64,000 nt of DNA. Source: Gymnopus androsaceus JB14. Its lineage: Eukaryota; Basidiomycota; Agaricomycetes; Agaricales; Omphalotaceae. The notes under the pieces were generated by a model, which saw only the letters and a list, made by a program, of their open reading frames with translations, was not told the DNA's origin and did no database searches. The stretch spans positions 30,730 to 94,729 of the forward strand of contig ML769401.1 in assembly GCA_009733575.1 (NCBI GenBank), read 5' to 3'. The position numbers and the translations under genes were made by a program. Positions 1 to 10,363 of this stretch are shown one piece after another (the first letter of the stretch is position 1; every line of letters begins with the position of its first letter).

Positions 1-37
1 TGTCCTTTCTAACTGTAACTGACTGACGTGTCCGTAG

Positions 38-310
38 ATGCAATGGATGGAGCCCTTCCTCGAAACAGGGGATATTGCAGGAAAGATTGTGTGCCCGAAT
101 AAAAAGTGTGGGGCGAAATTGGGGAATTATGATTGGGCGGGAGTATGTTGTGGGTGCAAGGAATGGGTTGTGCCTGTGAGTTGCTTTCCTACTTTTGTTC
201 TTCAGGCTCCCTTTCTCCCTCTTTCCATTTCTCCCTAACGCGATACTGACTGTCTCTACATATAGGGCTTCTGTATAAGTCGGTCAAAAGTGGATGAAAT
301 CGTAGCATGA
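38..310 (+). CDS. YVH1: YVH1-like phosphatase, C-terminal exons (partial, window edge)
   Basis: Two exons are visible, 38-175 and 266-310, separated by a 90-base intron; an acceptor (ccgtag) lies at 32-37. They encode the C-terminal zinc-binding end of YVH1: a Cys-Pro-x3-Cys pair, then the GNYDWAGVCCGCKEW core and a final Phe-Cys-Ile-Ser-Arg-Ser-Lys-Val motif before TGA. In YVH1 proteins this region binds zinc and is needed for the role in 60S ribosome maturation. The protein sequence is identical to the corresponding exons at 10091-10363. Whether a full second YVH1 lies to the left cannot be seen; it may be only a fragment carried by the tandem duplication. Confidence 0.75.
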
Positions 311-655
311 TTGAATGCAGTACGCAACGCACTCGCAGAAGGAGGCGGGAGTAAGGATCTATTCAGCGGGTAGGGTATGTTAATATAGGGAAATATATAT
401 ACCTGCGATCTATTTCGCTAGGTGAGCAGGCATATACACGTATACGGATGCTTAATTACAATATTATTAGCAACTTCTTTTCGATACGCAAAACTCTTGA
501 GTTGGGGCTGCGGATTCATCCAGCTATGGTTCTCTCGCGGTTCATATCCTAACCTTTGATCCTGTGGTGAAATTCCCATGACAAGTCGACTTTTCCCTGA
601 CTTTTCCGCCCAATCCTTCATCTGAGGGAAATTTACCGCGCGCACGCGACCAGCT

Positions 656-1377
656 CTATTGCTTCTTCAAATTCTCATACTTGACTCGATAACCCAAAAG
701 AGGAGCGACGTAACCCCCAAGGATCGTCACAAACTGTCAAAATTTGAACAATATCAGATGATATTCAATCAGAAGAGAGAGAGATGAGATGGTTCGACTT
801 ACAGCCTTCTCCATCCAAGCCACATGAACAGGAAACACCGGAAATCCATCTCCGTGATAGAATATCTGCATCATTTGCACCAAGCCACCCTTTGCGATCC
901 CCCCTGGAATTGCGCCCATATTGCGGAAGAATAGCTCTTTCTTGTCGAATTCCTATGTAGCCCACTCCATCAGTACGCTCGTATCCAAGTGCTTTATATA
1001 CTCACCAAAGGCTCAGTTCGTTCCGTGACTACACACGGCACGCCTTTAAAACTTTCAAAGCTGTGCGGCACTCCTCGGGGAATGAATACATCTCCAGTTT
1101 CCGGTGTGCATATCGTTACTTGATTTCCCAGTGTCATCTTGATTTTGCCTTCTAGAACACGCATCACCTCGTCGTGGTCCTGGTGCCAGTGACTGGGAAC
1201 GATGAAGACATCGTCATCTTCACCTGCACGGACGTCAACGCGCCTCAGATGGCCTTCGAAGGTCTGCGTAGCCAAGATATATACTGTATGATCAAGTCGG
1301 GCTAGAACACAGTCTACGGATTTTCTTACCAATATGATACCTTTACCGAAGCTGATGCTGTCTGAAGTGGATGCCAT
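656..1377 (-). CDS. Small cupin-domain protein, copy A (intact)
   Basis: Four exons join without any frame break: 1330-1377, 1006-1263, 803-952 and 656-733, giving 177 residues. Exon 2 carries a single cupin barrel: motif 1 is PSHWHQDHDEVMRVLEG (His-x-His-x4-Glu...Gly) and motif 2 is GDVFIPRGVPHSF (Pro-x-Gly-x2-His), so all expected metal ligands are present. The C-terminal part (HGDGFPVFPVH..., then a Gly-rich LGGYVAPLLGY stretch) resembles a short membrane or surface segment. No signal peptide is seen. Cupins are functionally diverse (oxygenases, isomerases, binding proteins), so no reaction is assigned. It is convergent with the adjacent YVH1 tail (346 bases apart). This is the best-preserved of four copies and the reference for judging the others. 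Confidence 0.85.
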
Positions 1378-1828
1378 TTTCTGGGCGTAGTCTTGGATTT
1401 GCTATGTCCTGGGGGTGATATTTGGATGCATCCCTTCCTCTTGATCTTTTACTTATAGGAATCTCTGGAGCCTTAAATTAAACCCTTGGATGTCAAAATT
1501 TCCATGGTCGGTTCCTTGATTCGCAGAAAAGCCTGATCAGAACTGGCCCTTGCTTTGAGCGTCTTTTGGCATCACCATGCCATGATCCACATAGAGCTGA
1601 TGAAGATCCATCTAACTTTGCCGTTTCATGGCTGAATTCTAAGACATTCCGAACGTTTCGATCCCGCACACGAGCTGAGCATTCGCTCTTGATCACTATG
1701 ATACATCATACATAATGCAGCTGTAGACCAAGGGACGCCTTTGGAAGATGTAAAATCCAGACCAAGGAGATCCTGGATCCAAGTAAAGTGCATCTGGAAA
1801 CTGCTTCGCAGCTACAGTAGTCTATGTA

Positions 1829-2197
1829 CTTGGTCCGGGCAAAAGTAACTGTAATATTACTTTGCCAAAACATAATACTGCACTGGGCTAAAGGCACCTG
1901 TTCAACACTGTCAGATGTCCTCTCTAGCTTCCATGACAAAACTAAGCCAATGTGTATATTTCCATTTGTGAAATTAGCATTAAATACTACTGTGGAATGC
2001 CAAAAATAGCAGTTTTCCTGCCAAAATGGTCACAATATAGAGGGTGTAACAGCACTGCTTAGAACTCCAGGTGAGTATTGGGGTGAGATGGAGTATATAT
2101 AAGTCCTCTCCATTATTCCTAGACTGACACAAAGCCATAGGTGGTAAGATTTTGCAGGCTGAAAATAAAAATTATGGTTACTTTTGCCTGGGCCAAG
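1829..2197. mobile_element. Stowaway-like MITE (TA target) inserted in copy A
   Basis: A 369-base non-coding insertion has terminal inverted repeats of about 27 bases, beginning CTTGGTCCGGGCAAAAGTAA on the left and CTTGGCCCAGGCAAAAGTAA on the right (reverse complement). It is flanked by TA on both sides (1827-1828 and 2198-2199). Copy B of the surrounding repeat reads straight across with a single TA at 11823-11824, an empty site. The TA duplication and short inverted repeats fit a Tc1/mariner-related non-autonomous element. No transposase is encoded. Confidence 0.85.
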
Positions 2198-2254
2198 TAG
2201 GTTGGGTAGCATGTAGCAAGGTCCCTGCTATATAGACCACTGTAGAACAAGCAG

Positions 2255-3377
2255 TTCTTATTCAGTTCCAGGGTTTACAGCAAAAAGGTTTGGTGCAATG
2301 CATGCATCTACTAGTATTGATCAATTCAATTCAATTGTTGAAAAAAAGAAATGATCATAATATATTCACTGGGTGGATGGTGAAGCATTTACACTACATA
2401 GTACTGCAGTCAAGATATAGTAGTATATTACAGTAAACAATTAATACACTGTATGCTCACTGCGAGTGACAACAGGACCTACCTGATCTGGAACTGGCTT
2501 TCTGTTGTATAGTAAAGACCCCACTACATAGGACCGCTTAGTGCTGTAGTGTCACAGAGTGTCACCTAGTAAAGTAAGATAATTATCAGACCCTTATTGA
2601 CAGAATCACATATTGAATCTGGATGGATCATGGGAGTTTGACATTTGCCCCAGTTATTGCAGATTTTTATTGATATTCTTACCTGAAAAAAAAAAGCAAA
2701 CTCCAAAGTCTCTCTGGCAGGGCATATATAAGTGTTGCGAAGTTGGTTCTGTGTACCTGCATCTTTTCCTTCAGCTCTTGTGTAAGATAGTAAGTCCTCA
2801 CATTCATCCTCCAAGTCACTCTCCAATCCCTTTCATAAATGCCTTACATCGACTGACAGCATGGCATGCCAAGCCAGCTAAAGTTAGCTATAAATAATTC
2901 TTTGAGAAATCAAAAAAAAATCATAATAATTTTTGTATACTAAAAGTAGTTAATCAGGTGTGAAAACGGCTTGAGTGGCAGCATGCCGCACCAAGTGACA
3001 TATAATGGCACGGCATACGTTGACATAATTTCGGCGTGGCAGCCGGCATGCTGTCATCCCAAGTCAAGCCATCGCAACACTATGCCTTAGCACTTTACTC
3101 ATTGTAATATATATATATATTACTTGCTATTATCACTTACTTACTACCAGTAGCAATAAAATTTGATTGTTTTACCTCATTGTATCATCCAAATCCTACC
3201 TGAAGCATGAAGGCATGTAAAAAATATAAACCCCCAAGAAATGAATGATAGCGGTGAATATTCATTGGTGATACTAATCTATAGATCAAATGATTCGTAT
3301 TTATGGCCCAAAAGGGCAAACTATTGGATTCCTAATGTACTATGCAGCACTAGGTAGAGTTGAGGTTGCTAACCAAG
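2255..3377. other. Gene-free, AT-rich intergenic DNA
   Basis: No coding frame with protein-like composition is visible. A loose inverted repeat links GACAGCATGGCATGCC (near 2856) with GGCATGCTGTCATCC (near 3044), and may be the ends of another old non-autonomous element. A short TA run lies at about 3108-3121. Confidence 0.5.
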
Positions 3378-3816
3378 CATCAGCAAAACCTGTATTGACT
3401 GGGACTCTCTGGAAGAACTGTCAAGCACTTGCCGGCACTGGGATGTGCCAGCGCTACCAGTGGGTAGTGTTGGACATGGGTATGGGTATACCCATGGGTT
3501 TTGGGCCAGGGGTATGGTGGGTATGGGTAGGGGTACAAGCTCTTTGTACCCGCAGAATTTTAAAGTCATTTCTGAGAGTCCTGGGATGACAAATTCATTT
3601 TATTATGGCTTATACTTCTTATTTAACATGATTTTAACAGTTATTCATCCTCTTCCTGTTCTGTATGCCATTATTACTCAAAAACCCGTGAGGAAATACC
3701 ATGGTATTGTGGGTAAGGGTTTGGAGGGTATGGGTATGGGTCAGTGCTCTGATACCCATGGGTATACCCATGTCCAACCCTACCAGTGGGTCCCAGCCGA
3801 TACAGGAGTTAAGCTG
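3378..3816. mobile_element. Degenerate CAGCAAAACCTG-family MITE, split by a later insertion
   Basis: The left end CATCAGCAAAACCTGTATTG at 3378 matches the ends of the elements at 5054 and 6074. A diverged right end, ATACAGGAGTTAAGCTG, lies near 3800-3816. The 316-base element at 3466-3781 sits inside it. Removing that element and one target repeat leaves about 113 bases, shorter than the 162-base relatives, so the outer copy is probably deleted as well as diverged. Confidence 0.45.
3466..3781. mobile_element. MITE with 10-base target duplication (Mutator-like)
   Basis: A 316-base element is bounded by a perfect direct repeat, ACCAGTGGGT, at 3456-3465 and 3782-3791. Its terminal inverted repeats read AGTGTTGGACATGGGTA on the left and AGGGTTGGACATGGGTA on the right (reverse complement), and each continues into palindromic GGGTATACCCATGGGT sequence. 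A 10-base target duplication suggests the Mutator-like group, but no transposase is present to confirm it. Confidence 0.75.
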
Positions 3817-4200
3817 TCAGTGAATCTATAGCCATTACACCAGTACCACATAGCATTGGTGCAAGTTCCAGATGCTAGTACTTATAGTCTGAACTTGAAA
3901 GCACAACATAATCAGTGAATTCCTTTGGAAATGCAATTGAATGCAATGATTTATGAAACATTGAAAAAAAATATGGACACTCATGAGTCACATGAATCCA
4001 GACCCAGCCATGAAGGGAAAAGAGTTCATCTTTATAAGAGTTTCATAGCAGCAAAGCAAGTAGGCAAGTGCCCACAGCACTTAGAACAACCACACAGATT
4101 GATGAGGATGAAAGAACCACCTGTTATTAGTCATGGGCAAGAATCATGATCCTATCTGACTCTTCACTCTTGAGCCCCAGACACAGATCTTGTATAAAAA

Positions 4201-4686
4201 AATGATTACCATTGTAGGTTTTACTTTATTCTACCAATTACTGTTATATCACTAGTACTGTATTCAGTGTGTAAACTTTGGGCCTGCCTCTACTTCCCTC
4301 CCCTCCCTCACTGCACTCAGGGGGTCCGCTGGGCCAGGAAGTTGTTGGCAGGCACTCTAAAGCCTTGTTTGCACTTATTTCAAGAACCCTAATTCCAACT
4401 GCTCACCGCTAATCCAGCATGTTTGGCAATGCCAGGCATTGCATAGAAAGAGAAATAAAAAATACTTAATTGTAAACATTGATGATTCAAACCCTCATCA
4501 ACAGGTACATATGTAATTCATCACACATGTCTGATTTGGTGACTGAGAATACCACTTTATCATCAGGGGCATGTAAATTTCATAATTTAATTTAACTATA
4601 TTATATCGCCATTGTTAGGCTGTATTTAGGTGTATTAAAACTGCAGTAATTTGTAGAATAAAGTAAAACTGACAATTGTAATCATT
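4201..4686. mobile_element. 486-base element with 43-base terminal inverted repeats
   Basis: Bases 4201-4243 and the reverse complement of 4644-4686 agree at 39 of 43 positions by eye; they begin AATGATTAC and end AATTACTG. The interior has no coding potential. No convincing target duplication was found, so the superfamily is open. Confidence 0.65.
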
Positions 4687-5053
4687 TGTCAACAAGACCG
4701 GAGTCATAGGTTGGACTCTTTACTAGGATACTCTCACTCTAAAACCTATGATCTTAACTCTAGCCATAAGTAGAATCACTTAACCACTCTAGGTGATCCT
4801 ATCCTAGAATCAAGGGTCAAATCATTTTAAGAATACTCTAAACACTGAATAAATCTATAAGTGTTATATAACATGGTTTAAATAATATCATATTACCCTC
4901 AGCATCAGCAGTATAAATGTTTCTGACACATTTCATTCACAATATATCATACACAATGCATAGCAAGTATTTAAGAGTATCCTAGGTCCCAACCCTGATT
5001 GTACAGGAATCTATAAAGAGATAAATGGTCAGGCTCAAATGATGAAGGGGAGT

Positions 5054-5215
5054 CATCAGCAAAACCTGTATTTTTGCTGGAGCTTGACAGCTGTCAAAAA
5101 AACTTTTAATTTTCTCCAGAGATCTCCAGAGGTCTCTGGAATAGGGTACCAAATTGCTCCAGAGATGTCCCAAATGAATGGGTTTTCTCCAGCAAAAATA
5201 CAGGTTTTGCTGATG
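5054..5215. mobile_element. 162-base CAGCAAAACCTG-family MITE
   Basis: The ends form a nearly perfect inverted repeat of about 29 bases starting CATCAGCAAAACCTGTATTT and running into TTTGCTGGAG. The interior contains further small palindromes (CCAGAGATCTCCAGAGG). The flanks gaaggggag and gaagatgat may be a decayed 9-base target duplication. Length and ends match the element at 6074-6236. Confidence 0.7.
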
Positions 5216-5588
5216 GAAGATGATAGCTCCTCAGCCTAGTGCTTCATTTTATCTGCATATGCTTTGTTTAGTCCATTGAGTATGTGTGTATGCCTGTGTG
5301 TATGCCTGTGGGTACATGTTATTCCTGTTTTTCTGAGTTTGGTCCTTTGCTCTTCCTCTGAGGTCTCACCTTGCAGTGTTGCACATTTTATAATAATATG
5401 TTTTTGGCCTCTTTTTTTTTCTTTGATTTTGTTCCTGTGTTCCAGTGCAGAATTTTTGTTTGCAGTTGCATTCAGGACATAAACTCAACAATGAATTGCA
5501 CTCGTAACCCTCCAGCATGCACGAGACCAAGAGATGCAACACATAATTAACACGTTGAAATTTGAAGGATAGGCTGAAGAATGGATAG

Positions 5589-5591
<3 letters not shown>

Positions 5592-5627
<36 letters not shown>
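5592..5627. repeat. (GA)n microsatellite
   Basis: An uninterrupted GA run of about 36 bases. Confidence 0.9.
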
Positions 5628-5633
<6 letters not shown>

Positions 5634-6073
5634 GAAATTCGGAATCAAAATACAAAGAAGAGTTGCAAACCAAACCCTGAGGTGACCAATCTAGCAGTAA
5701 GTTACTTGACACAGACATAACCTAACCTTCTTTGGATGGTACCCAATACAACTTAAGATAATCCTGAGATTGAGATGAGGACACAAAGAACGAAAAAGAT
5801 GCCATCAATGAAAAGCACTTGAATGCTGTCAAGCACAAACAAGCATGTTGCTGCAAAGCCAATCATTGCAACGAGTGACCGCCACGTGGAAGCATTGGCC
5901 TGCTACTAACTGTATGTTGTATAGGAAAGTATTCGATATTGTAAAGCAAAACTTGCAAGCTTTTGGGTTTGTTCGCTAGCTACGAGAAAACAGACAAATA
6001 AAATGACACTTGACAGCTGCTCGCCATAAGTAGTGCTGTCGCGTGTTCAAACTCAGATTTGCCCCACAGCCCT

Positions 6074-6236
6074 TCATCAGCAAAACCTGGGTGAACTGTG
6101 GATTGCTGTGGATTGCTGTGGGTTGCTGTACAGCACTGTACAGAAGCCCCAATACAATCCACAGAAGCCACAGAGCTGTCCAGTTCTGGACAGAGGGGGA
6201 CCTTGCTGTGGGATCACCCAGGTTTTGCTGGTGTTG
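6074..6236. mobile_element. 163-base CAGCAAAACCTG-family MITE with 9-base target duplication
   Basis: Inverted ends (CATCAGCAAAACCTGGGTGA and CACCAGCAAAACCTGGGTGA) bound a CTGTG-rich interior. The direct repeat CACAGCCCT lies at 6065-6073 and 6237-6245, consistent with a 9-base target duplication (an 8-9 base duplication is usual for hAT or Mutator-like elements). Confidence 0.7.
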
Positions 6237-6345
6237 CACAGCCCTGTTTCCTCTGTTCCTTCTTCTCTCCCATCTTCATGAATGAGCATGCAGCCAACCC
6301 GCAGTAAGATATCTCTATTCCTCTGTCATCTCATTGCTAACTTAA

Positions 6346-7968
6346 ATGAGCCTTTTCAATAAGAGCTCTCATTTCACTACAAATGGTGGTCTCTTTATCT
6401 CATACACTAGTAACCAGTCTCAAATTCCAATGTCTCCCTTGCCTGTTACATCTCCCCTGCCCACTACATCATCTCAGACAATACCAATTCCTGTCACAGC
6501 TTTGGAAACAAATTGCATACAGCAATTAAATCCAATTGAAGTATATTCATGGTTACTACTTCCTCAAGGGAGAGGATATCCACTGTGGAAACCAAAATCA
6601 GACAGCTCGCACCTTCCAAAAGAATACAGAAAAGATGGAGTCCACATTGGTGATGTGGGTTTCTAAACATCTTTGGGGGATTTGAATTTCTATTCAATGC
6701 CTGTCACCCAGCAAATCATCCAATTAACATCGGAGGTGTTCCTCCGGATTTTGAGGTCCTGGAACTGGACCAAACTCAAATTTCAGACAGTCCGCATGAA
6801 TTTGCACCAGGGTCTCGGATAGCCAGTGAAGCTTGTCATTTCCGCCAGGTCAGACTCCCCTTTCCCGACAGACAACCTCCAATCCCGTAAGTTTCAGCTT
6901 GTGTATGATTACATTATCACTTATGAATTTATAGTGGAGTACCAGAGGAAGTTGGTGCTGGGCTATCATTAAGGTCATCAGCTACCAAGGCGCTTTGCTT
7001 ATATTACCTGAAGGAGCAAAAAGAAGTGATCACCGCCAGCATGACAAATTTGAGGCATATGCTGCAAAACATGCCCATTCTTGGTACAGCTACATCAATG
7101 GGTCCTTAGCTTGTGGAGTACCCAATGGAGCAATCTATCTCATAAATGGCTTTGATAAAGCTTGTGCATGGGGGGTAGCATCTTTCAAGGATGCTCCAGG
7201 GAGTGTTTGCTTTGAATTTGTACCCAAAATTATCTGCCAGTATGAAAGGGTCACCAAAGTACTGGTTCCGCACATATGACTTTGCTGATTGCGATGCTGG
7301 TAATGATGATGAATTTCAAAACCAATCTGGATCTGTGTTCCTGCGCGGTTTCAGAATTGCTATAAAGCAAACTCGTAACCCATTTAATCCACTGGCTGAA
7401 GTAGAAAAAATCCCAGACATGGATCTCAACAAAGTAAAGTTGAATCAAAAGGCAGCAAGCAATTCATCCAATCACCAGTCTGCTGGATTGCAACAAATAA
7501 ATCCAGAATCTGTGAATTCCACTTTTCATGTCAATGGTGCTTTGCCCAACAATGGTAACCTTGATGTGCCCTTTGATCACCTAGAAAGGCATCAGGTATG
7601 TCTTTAATAACTTCCAAGGATTTAAACAACTTGCACTTACTGTAGGTATATAGCCATATCATCCTTCTGATGGAATAAACAGGTGGATTTTAAGCAAGGT
7701 TTGTTTGCTGCCATTGTATTTTTTTGCTTAAGCTATATTGTTGTTGGAAATAGCATCAAGAAGTAGATGTTGCAATCACACATGACAATATCTGGGCTTC
7801 TGCTATCCAAAAGGTGAGTCACTTGACTGGTTGATGAGAGCACTGAATTGATTTGTGAATCTTTTATATCAGCATGAAGAGGACATGCCAGCAGATCAAG
7901 ACATAATTCATCTCATTGGAAAGCATATTAAATTTGGAAGATCTGGCTGTAAGTCGCTCAACTTTTAA
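6346..7968 (+). CDS. Agaricomycete orphan-family protein, frame-disrupted
   Basis: Pieces in order: a PGRGYPLW-like segment (LLPQGRGYPLWKPK), IHIGDVGF, GGFEFLFNACHPANHPIN, an ILPEGAKRSDHRQHDKF stretch, WYSYINGS...GAIYLINGFDKACAWGVASF, VFLRGFRIAIKQT, and VAITHDNIWASAIQK near the end. This order matches, from memory, a large family of function-unknown proteins common in mushrooms. Frame changes occur next to homopolymers near 6658 (GTGGG where GTGGGG would keep frame), near 6990 (AAGGCG for AAGGGCG) and near 7220 (AAAA). Some remaining joins are ordinary introns (for example 6889-6933). The start is uncertain; 6346 is the first in-frame ATG. It may be a pseudogene or a good gene with sequence errors. 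Confidence 0.55.
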
Positions 7969-8199
7969 TTGAATATACTGGGACTCAGAAAACGATTAGT
8001 TTCAAATTATGCCACCTTTGATGATTTGCCCCAAGGATCAGTGAGTTCAATTTCTTCAGTCTATTCACTGCCTGTGATGTTCCCTGCACACACTGGTTCG
8101 TGACATTATTGAACTATACTGATCTTTAGCTAATGTATGATTAAATTAGCAACTCCCGACCTCGAGCCATCCACTGGCACTGTGTCGCGGCGAAATGTA

Positions 8200-10363
8200 A
8201 TGGATCAAGTTATACCTAGACTTTGGATTGGCGGGCTTCCAAGCGCTATGGACACGGAGAATCTCAAAGCAAACAAAATTTTCAGTGTGCTTTCAGCAAT
8301 GAGAGGGAAGATTTCTATTCACGAAGTGAGTTTTTGTTGATTCTATTGTTTCTAGCCATCTGAACCATCTGTAACAGACTTTTGTCAAGCACCGAAATTC
8401 TTTTGGATGACTCAGAGGAAGAAGATGTCCTGATCCATCTACTTCCTGCTATTACTTTTATACAGGCGAACTGGACAAGGGGAGAGGAGTGTTAGTACAT
8501 TGTCAAGCAGGAATCAGTGTGCAACTCCTTTTCTAATAGATAATCAAAATTTAAAACTCTTGCAGGTCGAAGCGCAATGATAGTCGCAGCTTATCTGATG
8601 CACATCGAAATGATGAGCGTCCAAGAAGCTTTGGAAGTCATACGGAAAGCAAGGCCTGAAATCGAGTACGAGCTTTGCGTTCTGGTTGGCTTCAATTCGC
8701 TCACAGACTCTGTAGCCCAAACCCAGGATTTCTAGCCCAATTGGAAATCTTCCATAATGCCTCTTTCAAAATCTCGCGGAAAGACAAATCTACGCGAATG
8801 TTTTATATGGAACGGCGGAGAGTTATGAGTGTTTTATATGGAACGGACGGCGGAGGAAGTTATGAGTATGTTGTTATCCATTAATCAAACATCCACTAAC
8901 GCCTTATGTACCAGATGGCGACGGAAGCTTGCCTTCAACCGACATGTTCGCCCGTTTCCCTCATTCCGCATCTGATTCCAACCCACCCTACTCCTGGAGG
9001 CCCTTTAAAGGGTCCTCGGCGCCGTATCCGTTGCAAAATGTGCCGACAAGAGCTCGCAGCGCGCGAACACATGCTTGACCATGGACAACTTGGTCCTGCC
9101 ACACCTGCTGCCTTGACACCCGCAGCATCTCGTAGACCATCAACAAACCAGCGTCATGAACCGCCATCTCGTCGATCATCTCGGCTAGGCTCAGATTCAC
9201 GTCCTAGGAGACCATCTGGACTTTCATTTGGAGGTTTGGGAGATTCATTGTCTATGTCTTCAATGAGTCCGACGAGCCCTCTGAATAAAAATTCTTCATC
9301 TGCCATCGCTGACGACGACGACGATGATGAAGAAGGTGAACCCACTGCAAGACCGCTCGCTGACGCTAATGGTAATTCGATATTATCACCCCCGCTAACC
9401 GCGACCCCGAAACGAATGGCAGCAAGTACCTCCGACAGTGGCCGACGCCCCTCTGCTCCTCGTCCGTTCGCCAATGCATCAAGGAGCATCATGGAATCGA
9501 TGTCCATGTCTGCTTAGAGTCGGACGATGATGATGATGATGTGGATGATGTTTTGTCTCCTGGGGCTATTAAACAAACGACTATTCGGTCCAGGTCCAAC
9601 TCTTCCTCATTACCCAATGGTGCCGCTACGCAAGCACAAGTAGCGACACATCTAGGGAGAAGGATGTCTGATGCCATGCTGACATCCCCGGTGGACGTCG
9701 ATGTAAATCCTGCTGGGGAAAAGGAGGGCACGATACTCAAGGGCCGCAATCTCAGGAACCTGTTCGATCTCCTCAAGTCGCTTCACCGCCGTTATCTCCT
9801 CCGAACTCGTTTTCACCAACACGAGCACACGCGTCGCCTCTAGCATCTCCCAATGACCTCGCTGCTCAGCTGTACGCTAATCCAAAGTTGACAGCGCTAC
9901 GCGGAGCTTCGGGGTCGGGGATAGAAGGTGTGGGTACAGCTAGTGGCAGCGGAGGAGCAACGGGAGCCTCACCCAGACAACAGCTCCCAGTCAGTCCACC
10001 GATTCTAATGAACCCAAAATGTTCAGGGTATTTTGTCGAGCCCGTAAGTCTAGTGTCCTTTCTAACTGTAACTGACTGACGTGTCCGTAGATGCAATGGA
10101 TGGAGCCCTTCCTCGAAACAGGGGATATTGCAGGAAAGATTGTGTGCCCGAATAAAAAGTGTGGGGCGAAATTGGGGAATTATGATTGGGCGGGAGTATG
10201 TTGTGGGTGCAAGGAATGGGTTGTGCCTGTGAGTTGCTTTCCTACTTTTATTCTTCAGGCTCCCTCTCTCCCTCTTTCCATTTCTCCCTAACGCGATACT
10301 GACTGTCTCTACATATAGGGCTTCTGTATAAGTCGGTCAAAAGTGGATGAAATCGTAGCATGA
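8200..10363 (+). CDS. YVH1: YVH1-type dual-specificity phosphatase (frame-disrupted in this sequence)
   Basis: The start at 8200 gives MDQVIPRLWIGGLPSAMD, the usual YVH1 N-terminus; exon 1 is 8200-8325. The phosphatase signature HCQAGISR (Cys-x5-Arg) is reached by splicing at the gtgtgc donor near 8518. Next come RIRCKMCRQELAAREHML, a long Ser/Pro-rich linker, and the C-terminal zinc region (exons 10091-10228 and 10319-10363). YVH1 acts in 60S ribosome maturation, releasing Mrt4. The reading frame breaks repeatedly: an extra base near 8393, a missing base near 8466, a 34-base near-duplicate at 8799-8866, an extra base near 8990, and shifts near 9515 and 9745. Conserved residues lie on both sides of every break, favouring sequence error over long decay. 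Confidence 0.85.
8799..8866 (+). repeat. Imperfect 34-base tandem duplication inside YVH1
   Basis: TGTTTTATATGGAACGG...AGTTATGAG appears twice in succession. Only the second version (FYMERTAEEVM) gives the expected YVH1 sequence; the first lacks several bases and breaks the frame. It is either a local duplication or an assembly stutter. Confidence 0.7.

Larger units (their letters stand above)
1..2254. repeat. Cupin/YVH1-tail repeat unit, copy A
   Basis: Bases 1 onward match 10054 onward (copy B) with scattered substitutions and indels, through the YVH1 last exons, the cupin gene and its upstream region, to about 2254, where the shared sequence stops (copy B stops near 11896). Copy A differs from copy B mainly by a 369-base inserted element at 1829-2197. 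Because the window begins inside the unit, its true left end is unknown; a further YVH1 body could lie outside. Copies C and D follow at 11897 and 16067. Confidence 0.9.

Noticed and set aside
9154..9776. Minus-strand open frames opposite YVH1
   Set aside because: Low-complexity shadows of the Ser/Asp-rich YVH1 linker; no motifs.
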